Below are positions 53,263 to 63,657 of a stretch of DNA of 64,000 nt, one piece after another (the stretch's first letter is position 1; each line of letters starts with the position of its first letter). Source of the stretch: Bedellia somnulentella (Eukaryota > Arthropoda > Insecta > Lepidoptera > Bedelliidae). The DNA is taken from NCBI GenBank assembly GCA_963576735.1, contig OY755189.1, positions 2,480,001-2,544,000 on the forward strand, written 5' to 3'. The notes beneath the pieces were generated by a model. That model did no database searches, had not been told where the DNA came from, and saw only the letters and a program-made list of their open reading frames with translations. Position numbers and translations under genes: made by a program.

Positions 53263-53443
53263 ATCACGCATTTTTATATTCTGTAAGAAAAATATGTTTT
53301 GGTAAATAAAGTGATAAAATCTTGCTGATAGGTGACTTGCTGACTAGTTTATATTGTAGCGAATAACGTTACTAAACTAAAATTCTAAAGAAAGCGTCTA
53401 ATACCTAGTATAGTGTTACAACATCTTAGCTAAGACTTTATTC

Positions 53444-53691
53444 GCCGTGTAGTGTCGGCTTAGAATAGCACTACTCCGTTTCTACCGATGGGTGTACGTA
53501 AGAGGCGACTAACGGTATTGGAGCTTTTAAGGAATTTTTGGGCGATGCGGTTGGAGACCCATCACCAACAACCTTTACTTTACCATCTTTTCCCCTTCAA
53601 TTTTCCAAAAGTGGCTGAGGAATTTCTAATTCCTGAGCTCTGGCTACCTCTTCTAGGGATTTATAGCCGTGAGTATATGTTATGTTATGTT
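53444..53691 (+). mobile_element. SINE-A, full length
   Basis: GCCGTGTAGTG to GCCGTGAGTATATG; the tail is TTATG-like rather than TATG. Confidence 0.92.
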
Positions 53692-53904
53692 TATTGGTGA
53701 CTATATCAACATGCACAGGCTAATAACATCTACGAGTAAGACTGTTTAAAAATCTCCTACGATTTATTTGTTAAATTACATTTTAATTGATTTCTGTAAA
53801 TTAGTACTAAAATAAAAATAGTTATATACGTCAAATGTTGGATACGGACAGTAACGCCATCTAGTATCGAGTAGTAAGTAGAAAAACTGAGTACTTTTAC
53901 AAAG

Positions 53905-54002
53905 TTCACGGCATTAATTCCCACTGTGGAAAGATCGCCACTTTGTACGATCCTAGCAGACTACTGGAGCTTCACCTACATTCATCAATCTTTTCATAAA
54001 AA
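53905..54002 (-). repeat. SINE-B, partial
   Basis: TTCACGGCATTAATTCCCAC ... TCATCAATCTTTTCATAA, with a short internal deletion. Confidence 0.7.
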
Positions 54003-54186
54003 CTGCCAACAACATGGCAGTAAAATAAAACTCTAAATAAAATATCGCACCATAAATCTGTAATCTATTTTCTTATAAATAAGAAACAAATTAATGAGAA
54101 ATTTGGATCGTGGATGTGTAAAGGAACCTTCTAAGACTTAATTTGTGAAAATTATGCAGTTATTATCTACTAGGATACTCTCAACA

Positions 54187-54300
54187 TTAGATAGCCACTC
54201 TGTACAATTCTGGCAAACCCGAACTTCGTCTACCTTCATTATATATTTTTTCATTCACGCCCTTTTCTTCTTCACTCATCAGGCGCCTGCCAACGAATCG
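54187..54300 (-). repeat. SINE-B, 5' two-thirds
   Basis: GATAGCCACTCTGTACAATT ... CAGGCGCCTGCC; the tail side is missing. Confidence 0.6.
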
Positions 54301-54324
54301 CAGCCCATATAAAATCGGTACGTA

Positions 54325-54468
54325 TAGAACCATATACTCACAGTTTAAAATCCCAAAACGGGATAGCCAGAGCTCAGCTACATCGCCCAATTATTCCTTG
54401 CCCAATCTCCTAAGTCATCTTTTACGACACCCGTGGGAAGAAACAGCTTAATGCTATTCTAAGCTAAT
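54325..54468 (-). repeat. SINE-A, internally deleted
   Basis: ATACTCACAGTTTAAAATCC joined to CATCGCCCAATTATTCC, then CGACACCCGTGGGAAGAAAC. Confidence 0.72.
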
Positions 54469-54470
54469 AT

Positions 54471-54721
54471 TGCTGTGTAGTGTCGGCTTAGAATAGCACT
54501 ACCCCATTTCTTCCGGTGGGTGTACATAAGAGGCAACTAACGGTATCGGGGCTTTTAAGAAATTTTGGGGCGATGCGGTAGGAGACCCATCACCAACAAC
54601 CTTTATTTTACCATCTCTTCCCCACTCAACTTTCCAAAAGTGGCTTAGGAATTTTTAATTCCTCAGCTCTGGCTACCCCTTCTTGGGATTTATAGCCATG
54701 AGTACATGTATGTATGTATGT
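54471..54721 (+). mobile_element. SINE-A, full length, 9 bp TSD
   Basis: AAGCTAATA at 54461-54469 and 54722-54730. The left TSD lies at the end of the preceding old SINE-A, so this copy landed at its edge. Confidence 0.92.
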
Positions 54722-55142
54722 AAGCTAATAGTTCGGGAATCCTTGCTCCACCTAGCCACCCTACACGTGGTGAATTGATTGCAGAGCGGAGCGGAGATGC
54801 GCCATTTGCTCTTGTTAGGTGATTGTTGTGCTTGCGTAATGTCTGAACGGGTTACGCAATGAGTCACTATGTGAACGTATTAAAGGATTAGAAGTGTTTC
54901 AAACTCAATTGATGTTTTTAAAAATCAAAAATTCAAAATCGTTTTTATTTATTTAGTTATTTTTTATTTATTATGATATTATTTTATTTGCATAAATGTG
55001 GTACAATGAAGATGTTGCATTATAATTATTTTTAGTATTAGTTTCACTTAAGTGTAGTTTAAAGTTTCATAGGTTTGTAAGGGTCTCCAGGATTAAATAA
55101 TTTCATAATTAGAATGTGTTTATGAAAACCTCTTAAGAGGAT

Positions 55143-55402
55143 TCTATTAATATTATAAATGTGAAAGTTTAGATGTTTGGATGATTGTGTGTTTGAGGCA
55201 AAAAGGCTCCTCAAGTACATGATGTATATGAATGAAATTTGGCAGAATGCTAGATAATGACCCAAATTAAAACATAGGATACTTTTTATCCTGAAAAAAA
55301 TTGACCAATAAAATACTCACGCCTTATTGAACTAAGAGTACCGAAAAAAACTCATTAAGCTTTGTCATAAGCAAATTTGACAGTACGTAGTCGGTCAGCT
55401 AG
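55143..55402 (+). mobile_element. Small Helitron (Lep1-like), 260 bp
   Basis: Starts TCTATTAATATTATAAATGT and ends CAGTACGTAGTCGGTCAGCTAG, followed by T. Same terminal patterns as the 63.3 kb copy; non-autonomous. Confidence 0.82.
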
Positions 55403-55429
55403 TTACTCATAAATAAAGGAAAAAAATAT

Positions 55430-55505
55430 GGGGCGTATACCCGGAGGTTGCAGGTTCGGTTCCCGCTGGCGTCAAAATTTTTATTTCTTTTATTTATTAA
55501 ATAAT
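55430..55505 (+). repeat. tRNA-like SINE fragment
   Basis: GGGGCGTATACCCGGAGGTT, box B GGTTCGGTTCCC and the AAAATTTTTATTTC tail match the second half of the 8.8 kb head; box A is missing. Confidence 0.65.
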
Positions 55506-55689
55506 TTCAGTTGTTTCGGTAATAAAAAGTATAAATTAAATAGTGTTAAAAAAACTAAAAAACAACTGAAGCACTTTAATCTAAAGAGTTAAAAAAATAT
55601 TTCTATATATGCGATATGGTAATGAACAAAAATTACTATTAGTAGGAATACCAGGTTTAGTATAAATTAATAAGCTCTTACCGATAAAT

Positions 55690-55880
55690 ATGGAGATAGA
55701 TATCGACTATGTGCTAAATAAGTCTGACATTCGAAATTCGGATTTAATGCCTTGTTTGAAAAGATTGATTAATGGAACTGACAAATCTCTCGTTGCCAGG
55801 ACCGCACAAAGTCGTGATCCACAGTATCTACGTGTTGTATTATCTGTGTTATTTACGTACCCGAACGGCAACTGCATACA
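55690..55880 (+). pseudogene. LINE C-terminal fragment related to SINE-B
   Basis: An ATG-initiated frame whose end, SVLFTYPNGN, matches the YPNGN end encoded by SINE-B, though it runs on past it. The upstream CLKRLINGTDKSL aligns loosely with MKRLMDVNEAREV. It extends further 5' than B copies, so it may show more of the parent LINE, or be chance. Confidence 0.4.
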
Positions 55881-55974
55881 TACATGCATATACTCACGGC
55901 CATAAATCCCAAAAAGAGGTGACCAGAGATTCCGAGCTAGAAACTCCTCAGCCACATTCGGAATTGGAAGTTAA

Positions 55975-56240
55975 TAAATAAATAATAAATAAAATATGTT
56001 TATTTCAAAAACCCCAGATGTTACAGTACAAGTTTCTGCTGGGGCCTTCTATTAAGTAATAGTACCTGTATCAGAAGACCCCGCTCCCTCACGTCCGTGA
56101 CTGATTAACAACTTTAAGGCGCTAGTTTTACAAACATAAATCGAAATATAAATTAAAAATAACTTTAATAACTTTAAGTAAAACAAAATAAAAGATAGGT
56201 TTTTTTTTCTAACGAAACAAATTTGAGAATGAAAACCAAA
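55975..56240 (-). repeat. Antisense LINE 3' end inserted in SINE-A'
   Basis: Minus strand ends TTGAAATAAACATATTTTAT, followed by ATTTATT repeats; the upstream body GGCCCCAGCAGAAACTTGTA is non-coding. Confidence 0.55.
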
Positions 56241-56282
56241 GAAAAAACACTCGTAATATACGCAAAAATGCAAAGTGATTCT

Positions 56283-56303
56283 GTGTGTGGTGTGTGTTTG
56301 TGT

Positions 56304-56350
<47 letters not shown>
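56283..56350. repeat. (TG)n microsatellite
   Basis: TG repeats with two GG interruptions. Confidence 0.95.
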
Positions 56351-56354
<4 letters not shown>

Positions 56355-56750
56355 GGGTAACAGATGGTAGAAATAAAGTATCGTAGATGATGGGTCTCCA
56401 ACAGCATCGCGAAAATATCACTTAAAAAAGGCCTATATCTTTAGTCACCTCTTACGACACCCGTGGGTAGAAAGGGATAGTGACATTCTAAGCCGGTTTT
56501 ACACAGCACGAACGAAAACTAACACCATGAATATACGTTTTGAACAAAACGGCTATTTATAGATTGACTCAGTACTTAGTTTACATTACAACTTCCCCTC
56601 CGATCGAATCTATTACTCAATCGGCTGGTGACGCAGTTCGTGAACTTATAGAGTTCAAAGTCAAAGTCAAATGTATTATCTACTTTCAGCATCGGATGTC
56701 AAACAAAATGATATTAAATAACGATTACAATGCTGAAAACGGTTTAAACG

Positions 56751-56960
56751 TACGGCTATAAATCCCTAGAAGGGGTAGCCAGAGCTTCGTAATAAGAAAT
56801 TCCTCAGCCACTTTTGGAAATTGAGTGAGGAAAAGATTGCAAAGTAAAGCTTTTTGGTGATGGGTTTCACTTAGAAAACCCCTATACCTTTAGCCGCCCC
56901 TTACGATCACCTGCAGGTAGAAAATGGGGTAGTGCTATTCTAAGCCAATACTGCACAGCT
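56751..56960 (-). repeat. SINE-A with small deletion
   Basis: CGGCTATAAATCCCTAGAAG ... ATACTGCACAGCT; the CCAACCGCATCGCCC block is deleted and the tail is missing. Confidence 0.85.
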
Positions 56961-56974
56961 ACATATATATTTTC

Positions 56975-57075
56975 AAACTCTTTAATTCCCATTGAAGGAG
57001 GCAGAGACTTTTGGTTCCCGCTTGGAACGATCCTGGAGCATTCTCGTACATCAATTATATTCATCAAACTCTCTC
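56975..57075 (-). repeat. SINE-B, diverged
   Basis: TTAATTCCCATTGAAGGAGG ... CATCAAACTCTCTCC. Confidence 0.6.
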
Positions 57076-57527
57076 CTTTTTAACACATTCTTAATTTGAT
57101 TAAAATGTCATCCTCCTACGTTACGGCTAAATATCTCATTCACCAATTTACTTTCATCCATTCTCTCTGTTGGCCTAAGCTATATTAACTTTTTTTTTCT
57201 TTTTTTACAATGTCTATATTTTCTCTCTCTTTTTGGCATTTATTTCCGTAAGTATATGAATGTAGTTTCATACGTCAGACAAAACAAACACGTCATTGGT
57301 ATTTTGCAGTGAGTCACAAAGGCTTTATAAATATAAACAACCTTTACGTCCACCTGCATTGTCACCCTCATTGCAGGGGCAGTTTTGTCGATACAACGGG
57401 GTGGGAATGAGTCATAGGTAAACCCACATATCAGTAAAACTTTTATTAATTAGAAGCCGGTGATATTTCGCTACCTAGGTAGCTTGTTAATGTAACTATG
57501 TTTTTAATGTTATGTAATGTATGTTTG

Positions 57528-57722
57528 TGTAGTGTTGTGTTAGAAAATCCTAACCCCATTTGTTCCCGTGGGTGTTCGGAAGAGGCGACTTAGGGTATTG
57601 GGCCTTTTTAAGGATTTTTTGGGCGATGTGGTTGGAGGCCCATCACCAATAACCTCTATTTTACCACTATTTCCACACTTAACTTCCAAAAGTTTCTAAC
57701 GAATTTCTAATTCCTTAGATTT
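57528..57722 (+). repeat. SINE-A, 3'-truncated
   Basis: TGTGTAGTGTTGTGTTAGAA ... TTCTAATTCCTTAG; moderately diverged. Confidence 0.78.
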
Positions 57723-58051
57723 ACCACATCGTGAAATAAACACTTAAAAAGCCCTTAGTCGCCTCTTATCATTTTAGTTCTCTTTTTTTGACGATTTCTT
57801 GAAAAATCTGGATAATCTCTAAATTTTCAGAAAAAAATCATAACTTGAAAACTATCAATAATCGCTGGACATACATGGGGGTGTTTTGGATAGGTCTCGG
57901 TACAGGCTATCTAAAAAAAAATAACGTCACCCGATTGGCCACCCTGTATGTATGTAAAAAGTAACATATTTATAAAAAAAATACACACATTGATATTCAG
58001 TCCCAACATTATTTGATTTATTTATTATATTTTATTTAATTTTAATTTAAT

Positions 58052-58200
58052 TTAAGAATAAAAGAGCATGTATGAAAAGATTGATGGATGTAGACGAAGC
58101 AAGAGAGGTTTGCCAGGATCGTACGAAGTGGCGATCGATAGTCTCTGCCTACCCCAATGGGAATTAACGGCGTGAGTATATGTATGTATGTATGTATGTA
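58052..58200 (+). mobile_element. SINE-B, 5' slightly short
   Basis: AGAATAAAAGAGCATGTATG to GGCGTGAGTATATG plus five TATG units. LINE-like frame open to YPNGN. Confidence 0.93.
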
Positions 58201-58910
58201 TTTTATTTATTAGATAGAATGGGACAAGTCATTCTATAACAATATGATTTCAATAAACTAACTGTCACCTTCTTCACCATGAGGTATTATGACAGACTTA
58301 ATTCCGTTCAACCGTGATCAAAAGATGTATAATCCGGCTGTTCCAATATTCTTTGATTTTATTTATTTATACTGATCTTTATTTTGAATTTCAAAGTCTC
58401 GAAATAGTTAAAACTGTTGTATATTTAATGAGATTGTCCTGTAACTTAACAGACAATGGCGTCTGCTTATAGAACAAGAAAAACCATGGAGTGAATTTCA
58501 CTTCAACATCGATTAAAATCAATAAGCCAGTTCTTTAATTAATTTAGAAAGGTATTTCTTCGTAGGATCGTGATTGGTTATCCCGATCGTTTTGAGTGAT
58601 GCGATGTTGTATATTTAGCGACACATTCAAACCGCATTGTTACTTGCTTGGAGCGATTTCTGTAATTGGTTCCATCAACATGATTGTTTATATTTTTATT
58701 TTATTAATATCATATTAATTGAATTACAGTAGTTGGTACCTCACCTACTTGTTATGCTACTTAGTTAAATTTTGTTTTATGTATCCCAAACAAAAATTTA
58801 ATTATATTAAAAACCGCTCCTTTCATTTCTTGTTCCAATTCTAAACAATCAAAAGCTCGTGGGCCGCGGAAGCCAAACAAACAATCGCACAGGCATCCTG
58901 ACGCACCTCT
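58201..58910. other. Intergenic DNA
   Basis: No gene recognised. 58855-58910 (GGGCCGCGGAAGCC) is a small GC-rich patch of unknown meaning. Confidence 0.4.
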
Positions 58911-58915
58911 CTCTT

Positions 58916-59270
58916 TTAAATATAAATAACATTCCTGGGAAAGAATACTGTTAGTCTCTTTGACAAGCAGATTTGGTTTGGAAATACATCTTCAATGTTG
59001 GAGACTTCAAAGAGAGACTGGTTCGGTTCATCAAAGAGAGAAAAATAAACGTAAGATAAAATAATAGTAGCTACGTATTCAGAATCAAATGCCTCAGGTT
59101 TAGAGCTAAAAATGGTGTAATTAAATATTATTGGTATTTTTTCAATTCGTTTAAAGCCCCAAAGCATCGGCCCTATTGTTGTTTCTATCAAACCTAATGA
59201 GCAAAGATATGGAGGTGATAAGCTAAATCTTAATGTAATACTTAATTCTGTACTTTGGTATGTTTAGATT
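58916..59270 (-). pseudogene. Unassigned open frame of about 115 codons
   Basis: Open from a stop at about 59271 with no ATG near its start. It contains SLSPPYLCSLGLIETTIGPM, then LWGFKRIEKIPIIFNYT, LSYVYFSLFDEPNQSLFEV, and ends FFPRNVIYI. Composition looks more protein-like than other chance frames in the window, but no family is recognised and no splice sites are convincing. Could be an old transposon or gene relic, or chance. Confidence 0.3.
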
Positions 59271-59615
59271 TTTGAGAAATATTGCGTGTGGAATGTAAAA
59301 AATATTATTCGTTTGAGTATCTATATGCTCCTACGACTAAAAATCTCAAAACAAAGAAGAACTTCAGAATAAAAATTCCCTCGGTCAAATTATGTTACGA
59401 AAAAAACGAAGTTCCTATCTTTATAAAATTAACATTAAACTAAATCTGGATTTATTTTTATAGTACTAAACGTTTTAATCCCTACTTATTTGTTTCATAT
59501 CATATTTTTTATTATATTTGAAATTTTTCAACTATATAACAAGCACGTTGCTTATTATTTAGTTTGAAATAGAAGTTAATTTATTTATTTATTAAGGACA
59601 CACAATGGTAACAAA

Positions 59616-60347
59616 TTATATACATATGTCGTAGGATGATTTGATGTTTAGGTTTAGGTTTCTAACTAATTTGCTTTTCCGCAGTATGAATCCTAACATT
59701 TGGTAAGCTTTATTGTATACAGTGTCGATGTGTTCCTGAAAGATCAACTTTTCATCAAAAACAACACATAGATCGCGGATAGATGTAACTTTTTCGATTT
59801 GATGGCCACCTATGTTATAGTTAAATTGTATCTTATTGCAGTTTCTAGTAAATGAAATTTGTTTACATTTATTGAGAGCAAGTTGCAGTTTGTTACGATT
59901 GCAGAAAACATAAAAGCGATCAAGGTCTGATTGCATATTTATACAGTCTTGGAGGGTTCTAACGGGACAGTACATCTTCAGGTCATCAGCAAACAGTAGG
60001 ACCATGCTATGCCTGAAAAATTGGCCTATTTCATTGATGAAGAGCGAATACTGCAAAGACCCGATTATAGAACCTTGGACCACGTCCGAGGTCACCATTT
60101 GACCAGATTTGTTCCCGTTAACAGTTACATATTGAGTCCTGTTCGATGTGTAGGAAGCAAACCACCTTAGTAGATTTCCTTTAATGCCATTAAACGCTAG
60201 TTTCTTAAGTAGAAGTCTGTGATCAACCTTGTCAAATGCTTTTTGAATATCGGTGTATATTGAGTCCACCTGTACTCTATCATCAAGGGAAGTAAATAAA
60301 AAATTTGAGTATAAAATTAAGTTTGTAACGGTGGATCTACCCTTCAA
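59616..60347 (-). pseudogene. LINE-2 RT, fingers/palm to thumb
   Basis: KGRSTVTNLI near the start, YTDIQKAFDKVDHR (catalytic Asp), VVQGSIIGSLQYSLFINEI where PQGSxxGPLL is usual, and LLFADDLKMY (FADD at about 119-122). The P-to-V and P-to-S changes in the QG motif argue for an inactive copy. The frame runs past the last LINE residues into a 24 bp foreign piece. Confidence 0.85.
59629..59652 (+). repeat. Solo terminus of the 924 bp long-TIR element
   Basis: 24 bases identical to the left end of the element at 31921 (TCGTAGGATGATTTGATGTT...), lying between the LINE-2 coding end and its 3' UTR. Confidence 0.85.
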
Positions 60348-60395
60348 AAAGGCATGCTGTTCATAGGCGATATGTAGTGTTAAAAGAGCTGATAA

Positions 60396-60734
60396 TTAAT
60401 CATGAACATGAACCATGGTTTCAAGCACTTTTGGAATGGCTGAAAGTACAGAAATTGAGCGATAATTAGCGATATTAGATCTATTTCCAGACTTGTGTAG
60501 AGGAATAACACTTGCCACCTTCCACATGTCCGGAAATATCCCTTCATTTAAACAGCGGTTGAAAAGGATTGTTAGAGGTGTAGTCATTTCAGAAGATAAC
60601 ATTTTAAGAAGTATCGGGAGTATATTATCCGCACCTGGACCCTTGGAGTACTCCGAAAATTTTAACATATTAATGTTGGGGGAGTTTAAATCTGAAGGGA
60701 AAGCTTCCAATTCATCTAACTCTATGCTTTCCAA
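60396..60734 (-). pseudogene. LINE-2 RT N-terminal motifs
   Basis: KGPGADNILPILLK, a variant of the PGxDxIP motif, then GIFPDMWKVASVIPLHKSG and NYRSISVLSAIPKVLE. A frame change near 60350-60395 separates it from the rest of the RT. Confidence 0.85.
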
Positions 60735-61061
60735 CGGTTCAAATACCGAAGTAAAAATTTGCTAAGCATTTCGGCTATATCAGCAGGGTTGTCTGAGGTA
60801 GAGTTCTCTAGAATCATAATGTTGGGGTAACTTGAGTAGTTTTTCTTAAGGGATGCAACATATTTCCAAAATTGTTTTACATTACCCGCGATATTAGTCT
60901 CTATAGCAATTGTTTAAAAGTTTTTAACCTCTGTCTCTCAGCAGTGAAAACTCTCTTTAGTCACTTAAATTACCATATACTTTCTATTTTGACCATACGC
61001 GTTTTTACAAGATAGGTTTATTTACGTAAAAACAATTCTAATTGTAATTAATAGTATTCGA

Positions 61062-61680
61062 GCTACATACTCGTCGTCCAGTGGGATAGGCAGAGACTAT
61101 CAACTTCCAATTCGATATGCAAAGTTTTTTTTTGGTATTGATTAAATATTTTTATTCGATAGCAAACACGAAAATAAAAACTGATTTGAACATTTTTCAT
61201 TTAAAATGAGTAATTGCAAAGTTATAATTTTTTAAAGATGGTTCAACTTTTGTACTTAATGACGTCATCGATCAAAAATATCACGTAGCGACATGCATAT
61301 AAAGCGAAACGTTTAGTAAAAATATTGCTAATTGCAAAATATTTCACGAATTTGTGATCCCAAATGAAATTATTACGATATTATACTAAACGAACTTATG
61401 ATTTTCGATATTTAATTAATAATCTGCAAGAACGAATGTCTTTGACATAACGCTGAAGGTCAAATACTGTTACAGTTTTTTGCTAAAATAACGGTCATCT
61501 TAGCTCTGTTTGATTTAATTTCAAGAAAATATGTATTAAAAACATAATGTCTCGAAATGGTTTCGTAATCAGCACCACTTTGGTAAAACTTTGCATACCG
61601 AATTAATACAATCCAGGCTCTCCCGTTTTCAACATTAATCAATCTGTTCATACATGCGTTTTATTCCATTCTGCGCTATA
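61062..61680 (-). repeat. SINE-B split by MITE-F
   Basis: 61062-61110 (GTGGGATAGGCAGAGACTAT CAACTTCC) and 61603-61680 (AATACAATCCAGGCTCTCC ... TCATACATGCGTTTTATTCC) are the two sides of one B copy. Confidence 0.78.
61111..61602 (+). mobile_element. MITE-F, full length, 492 bp
   Basis: Ends TTCGATATGCAAAG and CTTTGCATACCGAA. A palindromic TGACGTCA sits in the middle. No coding capacity and no clear TSD. Confidence 0.88.
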
Positions 61681-61919
61681 GTTCAATAGCAAATTAAACA
61701 CTGTGTAAATACATCGTCACTGCTATCATTTCAGAAGCGTTTGTATTCGTAAATTAATTAAATCTGGCCGAAAATATCCCAATTTTAATTAGGAACACAG
61801 CAAAAGAGGTGAGAACGTTCTTAATGACAGTGTTGACATGTTGAAAAGCGAAAGAGTTACGCAACTCTTTGTTCTCGGCGTTGCTGTTTAAAATTAACGT
61901 ATCTACCTGTACTCATTTA

Positions 61920-62040
61920 TGTTAATCCGAAAATGGGGTAGCCAGAGCCTCGTAATAAACTATTCCTCAGCCACTTTTGGAAGAGGATTAGGCAGAAGAT
62001 TGTGAAAATAATGCATCTTTGGTGATGGGCTTTCTTTTAT
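61920..62040 (-). repeat. SINE-A, partial
   Basis: AATCCGAAAATGGGGTAGCC ... GGTGATGGGCTTTC; the tail is absent. Confidence 0.72.
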
Positions 62041-62315
62041 AACTTACGCGCATTAAGTAATTTTGTTTAAAATACTAAGTAACGTACTAAATAATATTAT
62101 TAATTCGACATGTTTACCGACCAGTCCTTAAGAGATAAACGGCATGAAAACTATAATTAAAGTGATAAATATTTTAGCAGCTCAGCTGTGTGGCAAGAAA
62201 GTGCAGCTAGGGTTTCTACTAATGCATTATTGACAGTTCGCTCATACACAGCGCTATTTTAGAACAGTGTCTTGCATTAGATTTAATATTCAAAGCCGTT
62301 TCCGAAAGACATCCG

Positions 62316-62358
<43 letters not shown>

Positions 62359-62578
62359 CAAATATATAATAATCGGGATTAACAAACAAATACATTCGTT
62401 GAATCACTTACGTGATATGTTTGCCTGACGTTTTGGTTTGAAAAATGTTTTCATTGGTTAATCCCGATTGTTACATATAATGTCTACCAACCGTGATAAT
62501 TTAAAAAGTGTACATCCGTTAAATTTATGTAAAACGAGTATAATTCAGATTGTACTCATAAACGTTATAAATCTTTAA
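62041..62578. other. AT-rich stretch with (TA)n
   Basis: No gene. 62319-62355 is an uninterrupted TA repeat. GGATTAACAAACAAATACATTCG and ATTGGTTAATCCCGATTG form a loose inverted pair at 62376-62470. Confidence 0.5.
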
Positions 62579-62579
62579 A

Positions 62580-62640
62580 CATACATACATATACTTCACG
62601 ACTATAAATTACAAAGATGCGTAGCCAGAGCTTTGGCATA
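62580..62640 (-). repeat. SINE-A tail side, cut by Helitron
   Basis: CATA tail, CACGACTATAAATTACAAAG, GTAGCCAGAGCTTTGGCATA; then TC of the Helitron. Confidence 0.75.
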
Positions 62641-62885
62641 TCTATACTAATATTATAAAGCTGAAGAGTTTGTTTGTTTGAACGCTAAGATCTCAGGAAC
62701 TACCCAATCAAATTGAATAATTCTTTTTGTGTTGGATAGTCCATTTATTGAGGAAGTTTTAAGGCTATATATCATCACGCTGCAACCAACAGGTGCAAAC
62801 TATCAGCGAATAATGTTGCAAAAACGGGGATAATTATTCATACTAAGGCTTCCGTTGTGTGCGCTGTGTAAACGGTTTAAGTTAC
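62641..62885 (+). mobile_element. Helitron 5' portion
   Basis: Starts TCTATACTAATATTATAAAG after an A, with a body of the CTATATATCATCACGCTGCA type. No CTAG end is found, so it is 3'-truncated. Confidence 0.65.
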
Positions 62886-63274
62886 CCAAAAAAAATGTAT
62901 TAAAGAATTATTTCTCTTCAAATGATCTAAAAAAATGCCCGCGACAGTATATGTCTAACTTTTAAGTTTCACTTACTATAACCATTTTTATGGTAAATAA
63001 ATTTGGTTGAATTTAATGCATAATTGCCATAATGTGTTATCAACATAATATTAATCTTTATCGAAATAAATATGTTGTTGATTGAGAGTATTTAATTGAG
63101 AACAAAATTGTCCTTGACATCACTTAATTTAAATAAACATCTTAGAAGATAATACAATTTTAAAATTACTCCGTAACAAAATTTACACGCGTCCGTTAAG
63201 CGCAAGAAAAGAAGAAACGCTGCGCTGGCCGGCGAGCGAGGTCACCTTCGCGAGAAGCTTATGTTTAAGCCTTA

Positions 63275-63657
63275 TCCTATTAATATTATAAATGTGAAAG
63301 TTTAGATGTTTGTGTGTTTGTAGCTAAATGAAAACTAATTCACAGAACGTATTTAAAATAAAATTTACAGGAAGCCAGGTAATGATCCCAATTAACACAA
63401 TAGGACACTTTTTATCCCAGAAAAATTAAGAGATCAATAAATTTTCTTAAAAAATGGTTAAACAGACTAAGAATCAATGCTCAGCCAAAACTATTATACT
63501 TATAAACTTAAAATTTATAAAGTGAAAAAATTGTGAGGACACTATGAAAAACACCTTTTTTCTCATCGCATGACCCTCAACAGGTCAGTTAAATATTTCA
63601 GTTTGACGACGTGAAAGTCTACACTTTTGACAGTACGAAGTCTGTGGGGGCAGCTAG
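63275..63657 (+). mobile_element. Small Helitron (Lep1-like), 383 bp
   Basis: Starts TCCTATTAATATTATAAATG and ends GACAGTACGAAGTCTGTGGG then GGCAGCTAG, followed by T. GACAG/CTGTG gives a short stem before the end. A GC-rich patch (GGCCGGCGAGCGAGGTCACC) lies just upstream at 63227-63247. Confidence 0.82.

Larger units (their letters stand above)
55865..56512 (-). repeat. SINE-A' split by LINE tail and (TG)n
   Basis: 55865-55968 is the 3' side (CATA tail, CAAAAAGAGGTGACC, GAGCTAGAAACTCCTCAGCC). 56352-56512 is the 5' side (GATGGTAGAAATAAAGTATC ... TTTTACACAGCA). About 380 bp intervenes. Confidence 0.82.
59577..60965 (-). mobile_element. Non-LTR retrotransposon LINE-2, broken
   Basis: From 60965 down: linker (NIAGNVKQFWKYVASLKKNY), RT in two frames, then a 3' end GTTACCATTGTG ... 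AATAAATAAATAAATTAAC. The endonuclease is missing, and so is the C-terminal part after the RT. Jockey/CR1-group by motif style and different from LINE-1. Confidence 0.82.

Noticed and set aside
19788..54000. CRISPR-like or satellite array from the many repeated SINE units
   Set aside because: Copies are dispersed, in both orientations, of variable length and with TSDs. No regular spacing.
56174..56421. Frames encoding Thr-His repeats
   Set aside because: Translations of a TG/CA microsatellite.
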